From positions 62,001-126,000 of the forward strand of contig QCDL01000001.1 of NCBI GenBank assembly GCA_003280915.1: a stretch of 64,000 nt of DNA, given 5' to 3'. The position numbers were made by a program, and so were the translations under genes. This document shows, one piece after another, positions 39,787-49,651 of the stretch (positions are counted from its first letter, which is position 1; each line of letters begins with the position of its first letter). The notes under the pieces were generated by a model that worked only from the letters and a program-made list of their open reading frames with translations, did not search any database and had not been told where the DNA came from. This DNA is from Prochlorococcus sp. AG-355-I04 (GTDB lineage: Bacteria; Cyanobacteriota; Cyanobacteriia; PCC-6307; Cyanobiaceae).

Positions 39787-40533
39787 TTATTTACCATCGT
39801 AAGGAGAAATATCAACAATCCGTTGAAAAAGATATCCTGTACCCCTTGCTGTCAAAATTAATTCAGGATTTGCTGGATCAGCCTCAAGTTTTGACCTTAA
39901 TCTTGATATGTGAACATCCACGACTCTCGTGTCTACATGCCTCTCGGGGGTATATCCCCAAACTTCTTTCAAAATCTCTCCTCTACTAAATGGCTCTCCT
40001 GACCTGCTTACCAAAAGCTCTAAAAGACTAAATTCCATACCAGTTAATCTAATTCTCTCATCGCTTTTAAAAACTTGTCTTCGATTAGTATCAATTTTTA
40101 TATCCGTTACCAAAATTAATCCTGAATTAGGCATTCCAGGAATTTGTTCTTTGTCAATTCTCCTTAGAACGCATCTAATTCTAGCTTCTAATTCTTTAGG
40201 ACTAAATGGTTTAACAACATAATCATCAGCCCCTAATTCTAAACCTGTTATCCTATCTGCAACATCTCCTAATGCAGTTAACATAACAATTGGAACATCA
40301 GAATCTTTCCTTAATTCTTGACAAACTCCATAGCCATCTAATTTTGGCATCATAACGTCAAGTACAACTAAATCAGGCTCATAGTCTTTAAATAACTTTA
40401 GTGCTTCTTTACCATCACATGCAGTTACTACTTTGTAGCCAATCATGGAGAGGCGCGTCTCCAGAATTCTTCTAATACTTGCCTCGTCATCTGCGACAAG
40501 AATTGTTTCTTTAGTTTGACTAGATAGAGCCAT
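39787..40533 (-). CDS. rpaB: OmpR-type response regulator RpaB (Ycf27)
   Basis: The 248-residue protein has a receiver domain with D15/D16, phospho-acceptor D59 in LVVLDVMMPKLDGYGV, and ITGLELGADDYVVKPFSPKE. A winged-helix domain with [20 protein letters not shown] follows. This matches RpaB, the essential cyanobacterial regulator of high-light genes and photosystem expression that works with the kinase Hik33/NblS. It heads the run plsX-fabH-fabD-plsC with no gap before plsX. It diverges from radA with 107 bp between starts. Confidence 0.93.
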   Translation of the reverse strand: MALSSQTKETILVADDEASIRRILETRLSMIGYKVVTACDGKEALKLFKDYEPDLVVLDVMMPKLDGYGVCQELRKDSDVPIVMLTALGDVADRITGLELGADDYVVKPFSPKELEARIRCVLRRIDKEQIPGMPNSGLILVTDIKIDTNRRQVFKSDERIRLTGMEFSLLELLVSRSGEPFSRGEILKEVWGYTPERHVDTRVVDVHISRLRSKLEADPANPELILTARGTGYLFQRIVDISPYDGK

Positions 40534-40640
40534 TTGTTTCTATTAGCTAATCAGTAAGAGTATTAATTATTATCCTAATCTAACTTGTAGAGGGGCAATA
40601 TCCCAAACAATCTAGTTCCAATACTGTACTCAAAAACTAA

Positions 40641-41993
40641 ATGTCAAGAAAATTGTCGACTTTTATTTGTCAAAATTGCGGAACTGAAACTTCTCAATAC
40701 TTTGGGAAATGCCTTAATTGCAACTCATGGAATTCCATTGTTGAAGAAATTAAACGCAAAGGATCTAAACAGCAAGATATTAAAAATAATAAGAAATCTA
40801 TACCTTTTAATGAAATTACATCAAAAACGATATCAAGATTTACAAGTGGTTTTAGAGAATTTGATCGAGTTCTTGGAGGCGGCATAGTACCTGGATCTGT
40901 TATTTTGCTTGGAGGAGAACCAGGTATAGGAAAAAGCACAATAGTTCTTCAATCAGCAGGAAAAATATCTCTCAGTGAGAAAGTTTTATACATAACAGCA
41001 GAAGAATCTTTAGAACAAGTAAAAATTAGATGGGAAAGATTAAATCAAAGCAGTAAAGATTTAAAAATTTTTGCTGAAACTAACTTATCCCTGATTATTG
41101 AAGAAATCAAACGTATAAATCCAAGTCTGGCAATCATAGATAGTATTCAAGCCATCCATAATCATGAAATGGAAAGTTCACCAGGATCGGTTTCTCAAGT
41201 TAGAGCATGTTCATCTGAATTGCAAACCCTTGCCAAAGAAAATAATATTGCACTTCTAATAATTGGTCATGTAACCAAAGATGGTGCTTTAGCTGGTCCT
41301 AAAACCCTGGAGCATTTAGTTGACACAGTAATAAACTTTGAAGGAGATAATATTTCCTCACATAGATTACTAAGAAGTATAAAAAATCGATTTGGATCAA
41401 CCTTTGAAATTGGAATTTTTGAAATGCTTGAAGAAGGCTTACGAGAGATAAAAAATCCAAGTTCAATTTTTACAAATAAAGAAAATACATCAGGTGTAAC
41501 AACTACGATTACCAATGAAGGCTCTCGACCATTAGCAGTTGATATACAAGCACTAGTAAATAAAACGTTCTACAGTAATCCAAGAAGAACTACAACTGGA
41601 ATTAGCATAAATAGATTGCATCAAATTCTAGCTGTAATTGAAAAACACGTAGGTATAAAATCATCTCAATTTGATTGTTATATAGCTACTGGTGGGGGTT
41701 TTGAGATAAATGATCCCTCATCTGATTTAGGTGTAGCAATATCAATTTTATCAAGTCTGAAAAATATTCCTCCTTTGGCAAATAGCTCATTTATTGGGGA
41801 ATTGGGTTTGAGTGGTCAGGTTAGAAAATCAAATAACCTTCGAACAAAGATTGAAGAAGCAGTAAGACTAGGAATCAAAAATATCGTAGTGCCAAAATTG
41901 GAGGAGGAACTACATAATAATTTTCAAAATTTAATAAATATCAAAGAGATTTCCAATATTAAAGAAGCAGTTGACTATTCTTTATCAGAGTAA
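40641..41993 (+). CDS. radA: DNA repair protein RadA
   Basis: The 450-residue protein has an N-terminal zinc finger (C10, C13, C24, C27), a RecA-like ATPase with Walker A GGEPGIGKST (91-100), the KNRFG motif, and a C-terminal Lon-protease-like domain (GELGLSGQVRKSNNLRTKI). RadA helps process branched recombination intermediates. It is convergent with ycf3, 5 bp between stops. Confidence 0.96.
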   Translation: MSRKLSTFICQNCGTETSQYFGKCLNCNSWNSIVEEIKRKGSKQQDIKNNKKSIPFNEITSKTISRFTSGFREFDRVLGGGIVPGSVILLGGEPGIGKSTIVLQSAGKISLSEKVLYITAEESLEQVKIRWERLNQSSKDLKIFAETNLSLIIEEIKRINPSLAIIDSIQAIHNHEMESSPGSVSQVRACSSELQTLAKENNIALLIIGHVTKDGALAGPKTLEHLVDTVINFEGDNISSHRLLRSIKNRFGSTFEIGIFEMLEEGLREIKNPSSIFTNKENTSGVTTTITNEGSRPLAVDIQALVNKTFYSNPRRTTTGISINRLHQILAVIEKHVGIKSSQFDCYIATGGGFEINDPSSDLGVAISILSSLKNIPPLANSSFIGELGLSGQVRKSNNLRTKIEEAVRLGIKNIVVPKLEEELHNNFQNLINIKEISNIKEAVDYSLSE

Positions 41994-41998
41994 AAATA

Positions 41999-42520
41999 TT
42001 AGAGATAAGCATCGATTGAACTTCTTCCTGAGTTTTTCAACCAGTTCTCAATATCTAGATACCCACCTGGATATAACCTTACTGCTTTAGACCAGACTTC
42101 AGCAGCTTTATCAAACCAAATATCTCTCTGATCTAAATCACCATTTTGCTCAGCGTATCTTCCCCTTTTTTCATAAATTAAGCCTATATTTTTAAGGCAT
42201 GATGGTTGTTTAGGATTTTCTAATAATGCTTTTTCATAAGTTTCAATAGACAAATCCTCTTCACCGTTACTCATATATATAATTGCCATATTTTTTAGAG
42301 TCTCACCCCTATCAATTTTATTTTCTTCGAGCAGTAAACTCTCTTTGTAATACTCTAATGCTTCAGAATAATCTCCATTATTTTGTGCAGCTAGACCATC
42401 TCTATAATAGATATATGCCTTTTTTTCCTTCTCTGCTATGGGCATTATTTTTACTATAGATTCTGCAATTACGGTAAAAGCTTTATCAATAAAATTGTCT
42501 CTGTTTTGATTGCTTGGCAC
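41999..42520 (-). CDS. ycf3: Photosystem I assembly protein Ycf3
   Basis: Choosing the GTG at 42520 gives [20 protein letters not shown] and exactly 173 residues, the usual Ycf3 length. A longer open frame reaches 42613 but its extra N-terminus is hydrophobic and unlike the family. Three tetratricopeptide repeats are visible ([20 protein letters not shown], then [20 protein letters not shown], then [20 protein letters not shown]). Ycf3 is a thylakoid chaperone for assembling PsaA/PsaB. It diverges from the P-type ATPase gene. Confidence 0.93.
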   Translation of the reverse strand: MPSNQNRDNFIDKAFTVIAESIVKIMPIAEKEKKAYIYYRDGLAAQNNGDYSEALEYYKESLLLEENKIDRGETLKNMAIIYMSNGEEDLSIETYEKALLENPKQPSCLKNIGLIYEKRGRYAEQNGDLDQRDIWFDKAAEVWSKAVRLYPGGYLDIENWLKNSGRSSIDAYL

Positions 42521-42632
42521 TTCTTTAAATCTATTAAAATTATTATAGTAATTTAAAAAATAACTATTTAAAATGTCTATTACATTTATTATTATAGTTA
42601 AAAATAAGGTCAAACATTAATTTGCTTCTATC

Positions 42633-44936
42633 GTGACAAATATGGAGAGCATGCAATTAAACATTTCAGGAATGAAGTGCGGGGGTTGTGTTAGTACTGT
42701 TGAAAAAATATTGAATAATTCTGATGGGATTGAAAATGTTTCTGTTAACTTACTTACCGAAAGTGCATATTTTGAAATTACTCAGAAACATATAGAAATA
42801 GAAAAAGTTCTCGAAAACCTCAAAGATAATGGTTTCCCATCAAAGATTTACATAAATGATTTTTCAAAAAAAATAAATAAAGCAGAATTAGAAAAAAAAA
42901 AAAAGTGGAATAATCAATGGAAAAAACTAACTTTTGCCCTATTACTTTTAATATTTTCAGGATTAGGTCATCTGGCAGAGGGAAAATATATAAATTTTCC
43001 AATATTAGGTAATATATTTTTTCATGCTGCACTAGCAACGTTAGCTCTTTTTTTTCCTGGCAGAGGAATAATTATTAATGGATTTAAATCATTTATTAAG
43101 AACCATCCCGATATGGATTCTTTAGTATCTCTTGGAGTAACTAGTGCATACACAACAAGTCTTCTATCCTTAGTATTTCCTGCAACTGGTTTTCCTTGTT
43201 TTTTTAATGAACCAGTTATGCTTTTAGGCTTCATACTAATTGGGCGTTTTTTAGAAGAACGAGCAAGATACCAAACTGGTTCATCCATTGGAGAGTTATT
43301 AGATCTTCAACCTGAAATGGCCAATATCTACACAGAAGATAATCAAGTAAAATCAATAAGAGTAAACTCTTTAAGAACTGATCAAGAAATTCAAGTTTTA
43401 GCAGGAGACAGAGTACCTGCTGACTGCATTGTTTCTCAAGGTAATTCATATGTTGATGTTTCACATATTACTGGAGAATCCAAACCTATCGAAGTTAAAG
43501 AAGGAGATAATCTATCTAGTGGGTCTTTAAATCTAAATTCAACTCTTAGACTTAAAGTACAAAAGGTCGGAGGAGATTCTTCTCTTGCAAAGCTGGTAAA
43601 TCTTATTGAGTCTGTAAACGCTAAAAAACCTCGCATTCAAAGAATTGCTGATGAAATTGCAGGCAAATTTACTTATTTTGTACTTCTTTTTGCTACTTTA
43701 ACCTTCTTCTTTTGGTGGAAGGGGGCAAGACAAATTTGGCCAGATTTATTAAGTCATAATCATCAATTCATCACTCACTCAGGCCATACACTTCATAGTT
43801 CGCTTGGTAGTAATGCTGAGAATTTCCTTAGTTTAGCCATTCAATTGTCAATTGCTGTTTTAGTAATAGCTTGTCCTTGCGCATTAGGTTTAGCCACCCC
43901 AACCGTAATAACTGTCGCATCAGGTAAAGCTGCAAAAAAAGGAGTTTTATTTAAAGGCGGGGACAAAATAGAGATGGCTTCAAAAATTAATCACATTATT
44001 TTTGACAAGACAGGGACTCTAACAAAAGGTAAGCCTTTTATTGTTGATTATAAAAATAATGATGATCATTCATTTTTATTAAAAATAGCTGCAAGTTTAG
44101 AAAAGGAAAGCAGACATCCAATTGCAGATGCCTTAATTCAAGAGGCAAAAAAACAAAATTTAAGTTTATTTCCAATAAAAAAATTTTTAACTCATTCAGG
44201 AGTAGGTATTTCTGGAGAATTAGAGTCAATTGATGGAATTATTAACATTGGAAATATTGAATGGCTATTAAGTCAAGGAATAATTATTGATAGTGATGCA
44301 AAAAAAGTCATTGAAAATGAAGAAACAAAAACGAACACTATCGTTGGTGTAAGTATCAAAAAAAAGTTATTAGGCCTTATCTTAATAGGAGATTTACTCA
44401 GAGATGATTCAATTAAAACAGTTCAAAAGTTAAGAGAAAAGAAATTTAAAATTAATATTTTAAGTGGAGATAGGAAACATACAGTTTTAGCTCTAGCAAA
44501 AAAAATTGGCTGTAAAGAAACAGAAGTAAAATGGGATCTTCTTCCTGAAATGAAGCTAAAGACTATAGAAAATTTAAAAATTAATAATAAAGTAGCAATG
44601 ATTGGTGATGGTATTAATGATGTCCCAGCCTTAGCATCCTCAGATTTAGGAATTGCGGTTGGATCAGGGACTCAAATAGCAAAGGCAAATGCAGATGTAG
44701 TATTAATGGGAGATCAACTTAATGGATTACCCTACGCCTTAAATCTTGCAAAAAAAACTATAAGAAAAATAAAGCAAAATCTAACATGGGCTTTTGGTTA
44801 CAACTTAATAGCTATACCATTAGCCTCTGGTATTTTATTTCCAAAATACGGTATTCTTCTTACTCCCTCAATAGCAGCATTATTCATGGCTATTAGCTCT
44901 ATTACAGTTGTAATTAATGCTTTATCTTTGGATTAA
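42633..44936 (+). CDS. Heavy-metal P1B-type ATPase, copper type
   Basis: The 767-residue protein has an N-terminal metal-binding domain (GMKCGGC, C16/C19), about eight membrane helices, the ion-path CPC at 414-416, the phosphorylation motif DKTGTLTKG with D458, the P1B-specific SRHPIA, and GDGINDVPAL from 658. CPC plus an HMA domain means Cu(I) transport, as in CtaA/PacS, which feed plastocyanin. Which of the two this is cannot be told from sequence. The start is GTG at 42633. tmk begins right after its stop. Confidence 0.92.
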   Translation: MTNMESMQLNISGMKCGGCVSTVEKILNNSDGIENVSVNLLTESAYFEITQKHIEIEKVLENLKDNGFPSKIYINDFSKKINKAELEKKKKWNNQWKKLTFALLLLIFSGLGHLAEGKYINFPILGNIFFHAALATLALFFPGRGIIINGFKSFIKNHPDMDSLVSLGVTSAYTTSLLSLVFPATGFPCFFNEPVMLLGFILIGRFLEERARYQTGSSIGELLDLQPEMANIYTEDNQVKSIRVNSLRTDQEIQVLAGDRVPADCIVSQGNSYVDVSHITGESKPIEVKEGDNLSSGSLNLNSTLRLKVQKVGGDSSLAKLVNLIESVNAKKPRIQRIADEIAGKFTYFVLLFATLTFFFWWKGARQIWPDLLSHNHQFITHSGHTLHSSLGSNAENFLSLAIQLSIAVLVIACPCALGLATPTVITVASGKAAKKGVLFKGGDKIEMASKINHIIFDKTGTLTKGKPFIVDYKNNDDHSFLLKIAASLEKESRHPIADALIQEAKKQNLSLFPIKKFLTHSGVGISGELESIDGIINIGNIEWLLSQGIIIDSDAKKVIENEETKTNTIVGVSIKKKLLGLILIGDLLRDDSIKTVQKLREKKFKINILSGDRKHTVLALAKKIGCKETEVKWDLLPEMKLKTIENLKINNKVAMIGDGINDVPALASSDLGIAVGSGTQIAKANADVVLMGDQLNGLPYALNLAKKTIRKIKQNLTWAFGYNLIAIPLASGILFPKYGILLTPSIAALFMAISSITVVINALSLD

Positions 44937-45575
44937 ATGAAAGGAAAATTTATCGTTATTGAAGGTATTGATGGATGTGGTAAAACTACCCAAATAGATG
45001 AAATATCTAAATGGCTACCTAATAGTGGTCTAATAAAAAAAGGGTCTAAATTAATCACAACTAGAGAGCCGGGAGGCAGTCTTCTAGGAAAAAAAATAAG
45101 AGGACTGATTCTTGATAATAATGAAAATTACCGGCCTTCATCTCTTGCGGAATTATTGCTTTATTCAGCTGATAGAGCTGAACACGTTTCCAAAATTATT
45201 TCACCTGCTTTAAATAACAATGATTGGGTAATAAGCGATAGATTTTCCGATTCTACTCTGGCTTATCAGGGTTATGGAAGAAATATAAATTTAGAAATTA
45301 TTAAGAATATTGAATCTATCGTCTGTCAAGGAGAATCTCCTGATCTCACTTTCTTCTTAGAAATTTCTCCAGAAGAAAGCATATTACGTAGAAAAAATGA
45401 AATTCCAGACAGAATAGAATCAGAAGGTATTAGATTTTTAGAAAAAGTAAATGAAGGCTTCAAACTAATTGCCAAACAAAAAAACTGGAAAGTAATATCT
45501 GCTTCACAAAATATTCAAACTATTTCTAATCAAATTAAAGAGACTTTGCTAAAGAATTTTTCTAATGACAAATGA
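44937..45575 (+). CDS. tmk: Thymidylate kinase
   Basis: The 212-residue protein has the P-loop [10 protein letters not shown] (9-18), [14 protein letters not shown] and the DR(F/Y) motif [15 protein letters not shown]. It makes dTDP. Its ATG follows the ATPase stop with no gap, and its stop overlaps holB by 4 bp, so all three are likely co-translated. The tmk-holB pairing is common across bacteria. Confidence 0.96.
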   Translation: MKGKFIVIEGIDGCGKTTQIDEISKWLPNSGLIKKGSKLITTREPGGSLLGKKIRGLILDNNENYRPSSLAELLLYSADRAEHVSKIISPALNNNDWVISDRFSDSTLAYQGYGRNINLEIIKNIESIVCQGESPDLTFFLEISPEESILRRKNEIPDRIESEGIRFLEKVNEGFKLIAKQKNWKVISASQNIQTISNQIKETLLKNFSNDK

Positions 45576-46534
45576 TTGAGAATAAAAGTAATAATTTTTT
45601 CTTAAATGAAGAAGTCAATACCTGTCTTAAAAACATAATTAAAAACCAATCATTTGCTAATGGTTATATATTTTATGGTGCTGAAGGAGTAGGAAAAAAG
45701 CAGACTGCTCTGAAATTTATAAAAGAGATTTTCAAACAGTCTTCACCAAACGAAAATGTTGAAGAGAAGATTACAAACAATAACCATCCTGATTTTTTAA
45801 TTATTGAACCTGATTCTCTTTTTGCAACTAAAAGTTCAGGAAGTTTAGATCCCGAAAAAACAATAAAAAGTGGATATGAGATTATTAAAATTGCTCAAAT
45901 ACGTAATATCAAAACTTTTCTTAGTCAAAAATCAATAAACTCAGAAAAAAAAATTGTTTTGATTATTGATGCACACCTCTTAAACGAAGCAGCCTCAAAT
46001 TGCCTTTTAAAAACCTTAGAAGAACCTAGTAACGGCATTTTTATTTTACTAACGTCTAAATTAAACCTTCTCTTAGATACGATCATCTCAAGATGTCAAA
46101 TCGTCAGATTTCGATCTTTTTCTAGTACACAAATACAATCAATTTTAAAAGAATACTTAGACACTTCTAAATTAAAGATCAATACAAAATTAAAATTCGA
46201 AGATTTAATAAACTCTGCAAATGGATCTCCAAATCAATTATTGAAAAATATTGAAATTTGGAACGATTTTTCGGATGAAATTATAAATAAATTAGATTCT
46301 CCAATTAAAAGTAGTCTGGAAATATTAGAAATATCTAAATCAATATCTGAAAAATTAGAAATTTCTCAGCAGATTTGTTTAGTAAATTTAATTCAAACAA
46401 TTTGGTGGAGAAAAACAAAAAATATCAGATTTGTTAAAAAACTTGAAAATTTAAAATACCTCTTAAAAAAAAACATACAACCAAGATTGTCTTGGGAAAT
46501 AACTTTATTAAAAATTTCAATAGATGATATATGA
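45572..46534 (+). CDS. holB: DNA polymerase III delta' subunit
   Basis: The 320-residue protein has a degenerate P-loop [14 protein letters not shown], a [13 protein letters not shown] segment, and the clamp-loader sequence [20 protein letters not shown] with the SRC motif ([10 protein letters not shown]). It is the stator subunit of the sliding-clamp loader. The position after tmk supports the call. It is convergent with rpaA, 2 bp apart. Confidence 0.93.
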   Translation: MIENKSNNFFLNEEVNTCLKNIIKNQSFANGYIFYGAEGVGKKQTALKFIKEIFKQSSPNENVEEKITNNNHPDFLIIEPDSLFATKSSGSLDPEKTIKSGYEIIKIAQIRNIKTFLSQKSINSEKKIVLIIDAHLLNEAASNCLLKTLEEPSNGIFILLTSKLNLLLDTIISRCQIVRFRSFSSTQIQSILKEYLDTSKLKINTKLKFEDLINSANGSPNQLLKNIEIWNDFSDEIINKLDSPIKSSLEILEISKSISEKLEISQQICLVNLIQTIWWRKTKNIRFVKKLENLKYLLKKNIQPRLSWEITLLKISIDDI

Positions 46535-46536
46535 GA

Positions 46537-47328
46537 TTAATCTACTGCAGAATTTATCAAGTCAGGATTTCTTGCTTGAATAAACTCTTGCCTAGCAGTT
46601 TCCACTTGAGAACCAATAGGTAACTCGAGACAATATCCGGCACCGTATACAGTTTTTATATAAATAGGTTTGCGTGGATCGGGTTCAAGTTTAGTTCGCA
46701 AGTGTCTAATATGAACTCTTATTGTCTCAATATCATCATCAGGTTCATATCCCCATACTTCTTTAAGAATTAATGCTGGCGATACAGTTTGACCATGTCT
46801 CTGCAAAAGACAATGAAGAAGTTCAAATTCAAGATGAGTTAACCTAACAGGAGATTCAAACCATATAGCTTCGAATCTTTCCGGAACAAGAGTTAAAGGG
46901 CCATAATTTAATATTTCTTGCTGGTTACTAGAATTTAGTTGTGCTCTATTGGTTCTTCTTAATAAAGCTTTGATGCGTACATGTAATTCTTCTAAATCGA
47001 ATGGTTTAGTAATGTAATCATCTGCTCCAGAATTAAACCCAGTAACTTTATCTTTAAGGCCGCCTAACGCAGTTATCATCAAAATTGGTATATTTGATGT
47101 TCTTTCATCTCTTCTTAGTCGCTGGCATAAAGTTAAACCATCAACACTTGGTAACATTAAATCCAAAAGTATTAAATCAGGTGAATATTGAAGAGCTAAT
47201 GCTTGTCCTTTAATTCCATCTTCAGCTTTTTGGACATCGAAACCAGAATGTTCTAAATGCCTAGCCACCAGATCACGCATATCACGATCGTCTTCAATTA
47301 AAAGAATTGAAATTTTCATATTTATCAA
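46537..47328 (-). CDS. rpaA: OmpR-type response regulator RpaA
   Basis: The protein is 263 residues from the first Met or 260 from a Met three codons on (47319), [17 protein letters not shown], which fits the family start better. The receiver domain has phospho-acceptor D56 in [20 protein letters not shown], then [18 protein letters not shown] winged-helix domain with [19 protein letters not shown] follows. RpaA is the output regulator of the cyanobacterial clock through SasA/CikA. Upstream of the start is a 394-bp gene-free stretch. Confidence 0.9.
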   Translation of the reverse strand: MINMKISILLIEDDRDMRDLVARHLEHSGFDVQKAEDGIKGQALALQYSPDLILLDLMLPSVDGLTLCQRLRRDERTSNIPILMITALGGLKDKVTGFNSGADDYITKPFDLEELHVRIKALLRRTNRAQLNSSNQQEILNYGPLTLVPERFEAIWFESPVRLTHLEFELLHCLLQRHGQTVSPALILKEVWGYEPDDDIETIRVHIRHLRTKLEPDPRKPIYIKTVYGAGYCLELPIGSQVETARQEFIQARNPDLINSAVD

Positions 47329-47722
47329 CTATTAAATTAAAATTAAGTTTTTGTAATATGATTCTCTCAAGAATTTATAGATATTGCTGAATTACTGTAA
47401 ACAATTTTATCAATTAGATTTATCAAATAACTTAGTGATAGTAAAGGATTGAGTAGAAATTACAAATTTTTAAAATGTTGAAATTTTAGAATTTCTTTCG
47501 ATTTTGTTTACTTTTTCTTAATAAACGAAGGATTATTAGAAACAAATAATGATTCAAATTGAAAGAATATCTAATTCAGATTGACATCATAAGGTATAGA
47601 AAAATTGAAATAAATTGAGATTTGCAATTTCAAGTAGGAATTAGCTAAGTTTAATATTTTTGATTTCTCCAAAATGTTTGGACTTATAATTTTGTCTATA
47701 TTTAAAAAAAATTTAAGTATCT
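47329..47722. other. Gene-free stretch upstream of rpaA
   Basis: At 394 bp this is the longest intergenic gap in the window. It separates the divergent starts of rpaA and the hypothetical gene at 47723. All ATG-initiated frames in it are very short. It is very AT-rich. It contains a possible TTGACA box at 47581-47586 without a good -10 partner at normal spacing, and a minus-strand gtttacag at about 47405-47412 that resembles one half of an HLR1 (RpaB) box. I can name no RNA gene in it. Confidence 0.5.
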
Positions 47723-48082
47723 ATGAAAAAGAAGTCTATTATCTATTCAGATTTATCAAAAAAACAACTAGAAATTCTTAAAGAACTTTACATTCAAAAA
47801 AAAGTTGAATCGATGAGTCATCAAGAACTTAAACAATATGTATTAGAAATTATTTCCCATCAGATAAACGATACTATTGGCAAAGAAGAGGAAATGGAAG
47901 CATGGAGGGAAATGTCAGATTTCTTTGGAAAACAATTTGAAATAATTATCCTAGAAATACAAACAAAATACATTGATGATAAAAACATAATTGAGACAGA
48001 AATAGATTCTCAGAAGCAAAGAATAGAATTACTAGAAAGGAATAATTTAGATCAAGAGAAAAAGGATATGTGGGATGACTAG
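47723..48082 (+). CDS. Hypothetical protein, charged and helical (119 aa)
   Basis: The frame encodes a highly charged protein with no membrane segment: KKQLEILKELYIQKKVES then ELKQYVLEIISHQINDTIG and a C-terminal coiled-coil-like stretch IDSQKQRIELLERNNLDQEK. Cysteine is absent. I do not recognise a family. It probably folds as helices and may self-associate or bind nucleic acid or another protein, which is only a guess from composition. It is isolated by a long gap on each side. Confidence 0.65.
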   Translation: MKKKSIIYSDLSKKQLEILKELYIQKKVESMSHQELKQYVLEIISHQINDTIGKEEEMEAWREMSDFFGKQFEIIILEIQTKYIDDKNIIETEIDSQKQRIELLERNNLDQEKKDMWDD

Positions 48083-48370
48083 AGTTTCCAGAATGGTGTA
48101 ATAGTCCAAACAATATCAACAAAAAGATATCTTAATTTTAAAAAATGAAAATCAATCAAAGAACTTATTTTTTTTTCATTTTTATGGAGAATTTAATAAA
48201 TGTTCTAATTACTGTTCTTAAAAAACATTTTTTTAATTTTTAAACATTATTTAAAACCAAATGTTTAAATATTTTATATGTTCTATATACTGTTCTTAAT
48301 ATTGTATCAAATATACTTGATTTTATTTTCGGCAAACTACTCTTTGACAAAAAAAGAGGTCTAAGAAATA
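48083..48370. other. Non-coding region with two 22-bp near-repeats and an inverted repeat
   Basis: Two copies of a 22-bp element, at 48200-48221 and 48278-48299, agree at 20 of 22 positions. Each contains tgttct twice with a 12-bp period. Between them is a perfect 8-bp inverted repeat, taaacatt (48241-48248) and aatgttta (48260-48267), with an 11-base loop. No credible gene is present; an open frame crossing it runs through the tRNA. It lies between convergent transcription units (the gene ending at 48082 and tRNA-Asn). Confidence 0.6.
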
Positions 48371-48395
48371 AAAAAGTCACCTTTTTAGGGTGACT
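48370..48395 (-). terminator. Rho-independent terminator of tRNA-Asn
   Basis: On the minus strand agtcacc, a 7-base loop and ggtgact form a 7-bp stem (48375-48395), followed directly by a run of T. This is 26 bp past the tRNA 3' end, the right position and strand for its terminator. It is the clearest intrinsic terminator I noticed in the window. Confidence 0.75.
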
Positions 48396-48421
48396 GTGGA
48401 TAACTTTTCGGTACCTATAAA

Positions 48422-48493
<72 letters not shown>

Positions 48494-48499
48494 ATATAA

Positions 48500-48530
48500 A
48501 ATGAATTTAGCTCTTTAATGTACCTTATGA
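48500..48530 (-). promoter_or_regulatory. Possible promoter of tRNA-Asn
   Basis: On the minus strand a TTGTCA, a 17-base spacer and CTAAAT lie ahead of the tRNA, with 11 bases between the -10-like box and the first tRNA base. The -35 is good and the -10 is weak. Read-through from the ABC ATPase gene 49 bp upstream is an alternative. Confidence 0.3.
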
Positions 48531-48542
48531 CAAGTAGAAGAG

Positions 48543-49229
48543 TTAATTATATTGAAATTTTGATGGTTCTTGCCAGCTAGATAAAAAACCATTTTTCAAC
48601 TCTGCAACTGCATCAGCATAAGTTAATTCTTCATAACGATGAGTAATCCACAAAGCTGATAAAGGGTTTTTATGGTCACTTGTAAGATTTTTAATAGTTT
48701 GTAAAACTTTTAATTGACTGGTTTGATCAAGTAACGCTGTAGGCTCATCTAAAAGAATAAAATTTCTATTACTAATCAGAGCGCACGCAATAGTTAAGCG
48801 TTGTTTTTGTCCACCGCTCAAAGTATGAACTGGCCTTTTTTCAAAACCAGTCATTCCAACCTGATCAAGCACATATTCAATTTTTTTATTAATTTCATTT
48901 TGACTTATATTCTGATTAATATTAATCAGAAGTTCACTCCTACAATTTGGCATCAATATTTGATGATCAGGGTTTTGAAAAACCATGCCAATATTTGCAT
49001 TAGAGTCAATGAAACCATTTTTGGGTTTGATTATTCCATTAATTAATTTTAAAAGAGTACTTTTTCCACTCCCGTTTTTACCTACGACCATCCAAAATCC
49101 AGGTTTTTTTATTGAGAAGTTACATTTAAAAATTAAATTTTCTTTTTCTCCAAGATATGAAAAAGAAACGTCTTTGAATTGAATATGAGGTATTTCATTT
49201 TCAAGTGAATCTCGCATTAATTCTATCAA
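48543..49229 (-). CDS. ABC transporter ATP-binding protein
   Basis: The 228-residue protein has Walker A GKNGSGKST (50-58), the signature LSGGQKQRL, and Walker B FILLDEPTALLD. Its sequence resembles ECF/cobalt-type or plastid-type ATPases. No membrane partner is next to it, so the substrate is unknown. It overlaps the UPF0367-like gene by 4 bp, suggesting the two are translated together. Confidence 0.85.
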   Translation of the reverse strand: MIELMRDSLENEIPHIQFKDVSFSYLGEKENLIFKCNFSIKKPGFWMVVGKNGSGKSTLLKLINGIIKPKNGFIDSNANIGMVFQNPDHQILMPNCRSELLININQNISQNEINKKIEYVLDQVGMTGFEKRPVHTLSGGQKQRLTIACALISNRNFILLDEPTALLDQTSQLKVLQTIKNLTSDHKNPLSALWITHRYEELTYADAVAELKNGFLSSWQEPSKFQYN

Positions 49230-49504
49230 TCTATGTTGAGAGAAAATCCTGGCCTTTTAGCTCCTCCTGCTACTGATGATTTTTCATATATCTGAACAGA
49301 AATGATTTCTTTAGCTCTTACAGCAATTAATTTATCTTGCACTTTGTCACACCTTAATTCGATCAAGTTTGAGGATTCTAAAGTTTCATTCATAGAACTT
49401 TTTATTTCATCATAAATTCTTTTAACATCATCAAATTCTTTCTTCTGAATTGAAAGTGGAAAAGGTGAATATCTCAGACTTAGTTCTAACGAATACATAA
49501 TCAT
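49226..49504 (-). CDS. UPF0367-like small cyanobacterial protein
   Basis: The 92-residue protein has MYSLELSLRYSPFPLSIQ at the N-terminus (a Met at position 3 is the likely start), a middle LIELRCDKVQDKLIAVRAKE, and an end GGAKRPGFSLN. This pattern, with SPFP, a CD(K/R) and KRPGF, matches what I recall of the cyanobacterial UPF0367 family, which has no known function. Overlap with the downstream ABC ATPase suggests a shared role. Confidence 0.7.
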   Translation of the reverse strand: MIMYSLELSLRYSPFPLSIQKKEFDDVKRIYDEIKSSMNETLESSNLIELRCDKVQDKLIAVRAKEIISVQIYEKSSVAGGAKRPGFSLNID

Positions 49505-49651
49505 AATGAAAACTTCCTTTTATATTACTAAATATTTTTTCTCAGGAAGTTATTTAAATTAAATTCTTTTGAGAAAATTACATAAAAGATCTTTAAATAC
49601 AATTATTATAAATATTAGGAGAAATTAATTTGCATTTTAAAAAATAACTGC

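Noticed and set aside
42521-42613. N-terminal extension of Ycf3
   Set aside because: The extra residues are hydrophobic and unlike Ycf3; the GTG start gives exactly the usual 173 residues.
49511-49577. Inverted repeats aacttcc/ggaagtt and ttttctca/tgagaaaa upstream of cysK
   Set aside because: The arms interleave, the loops are over 20 bases, and such matches are expected by chance at this AT content.
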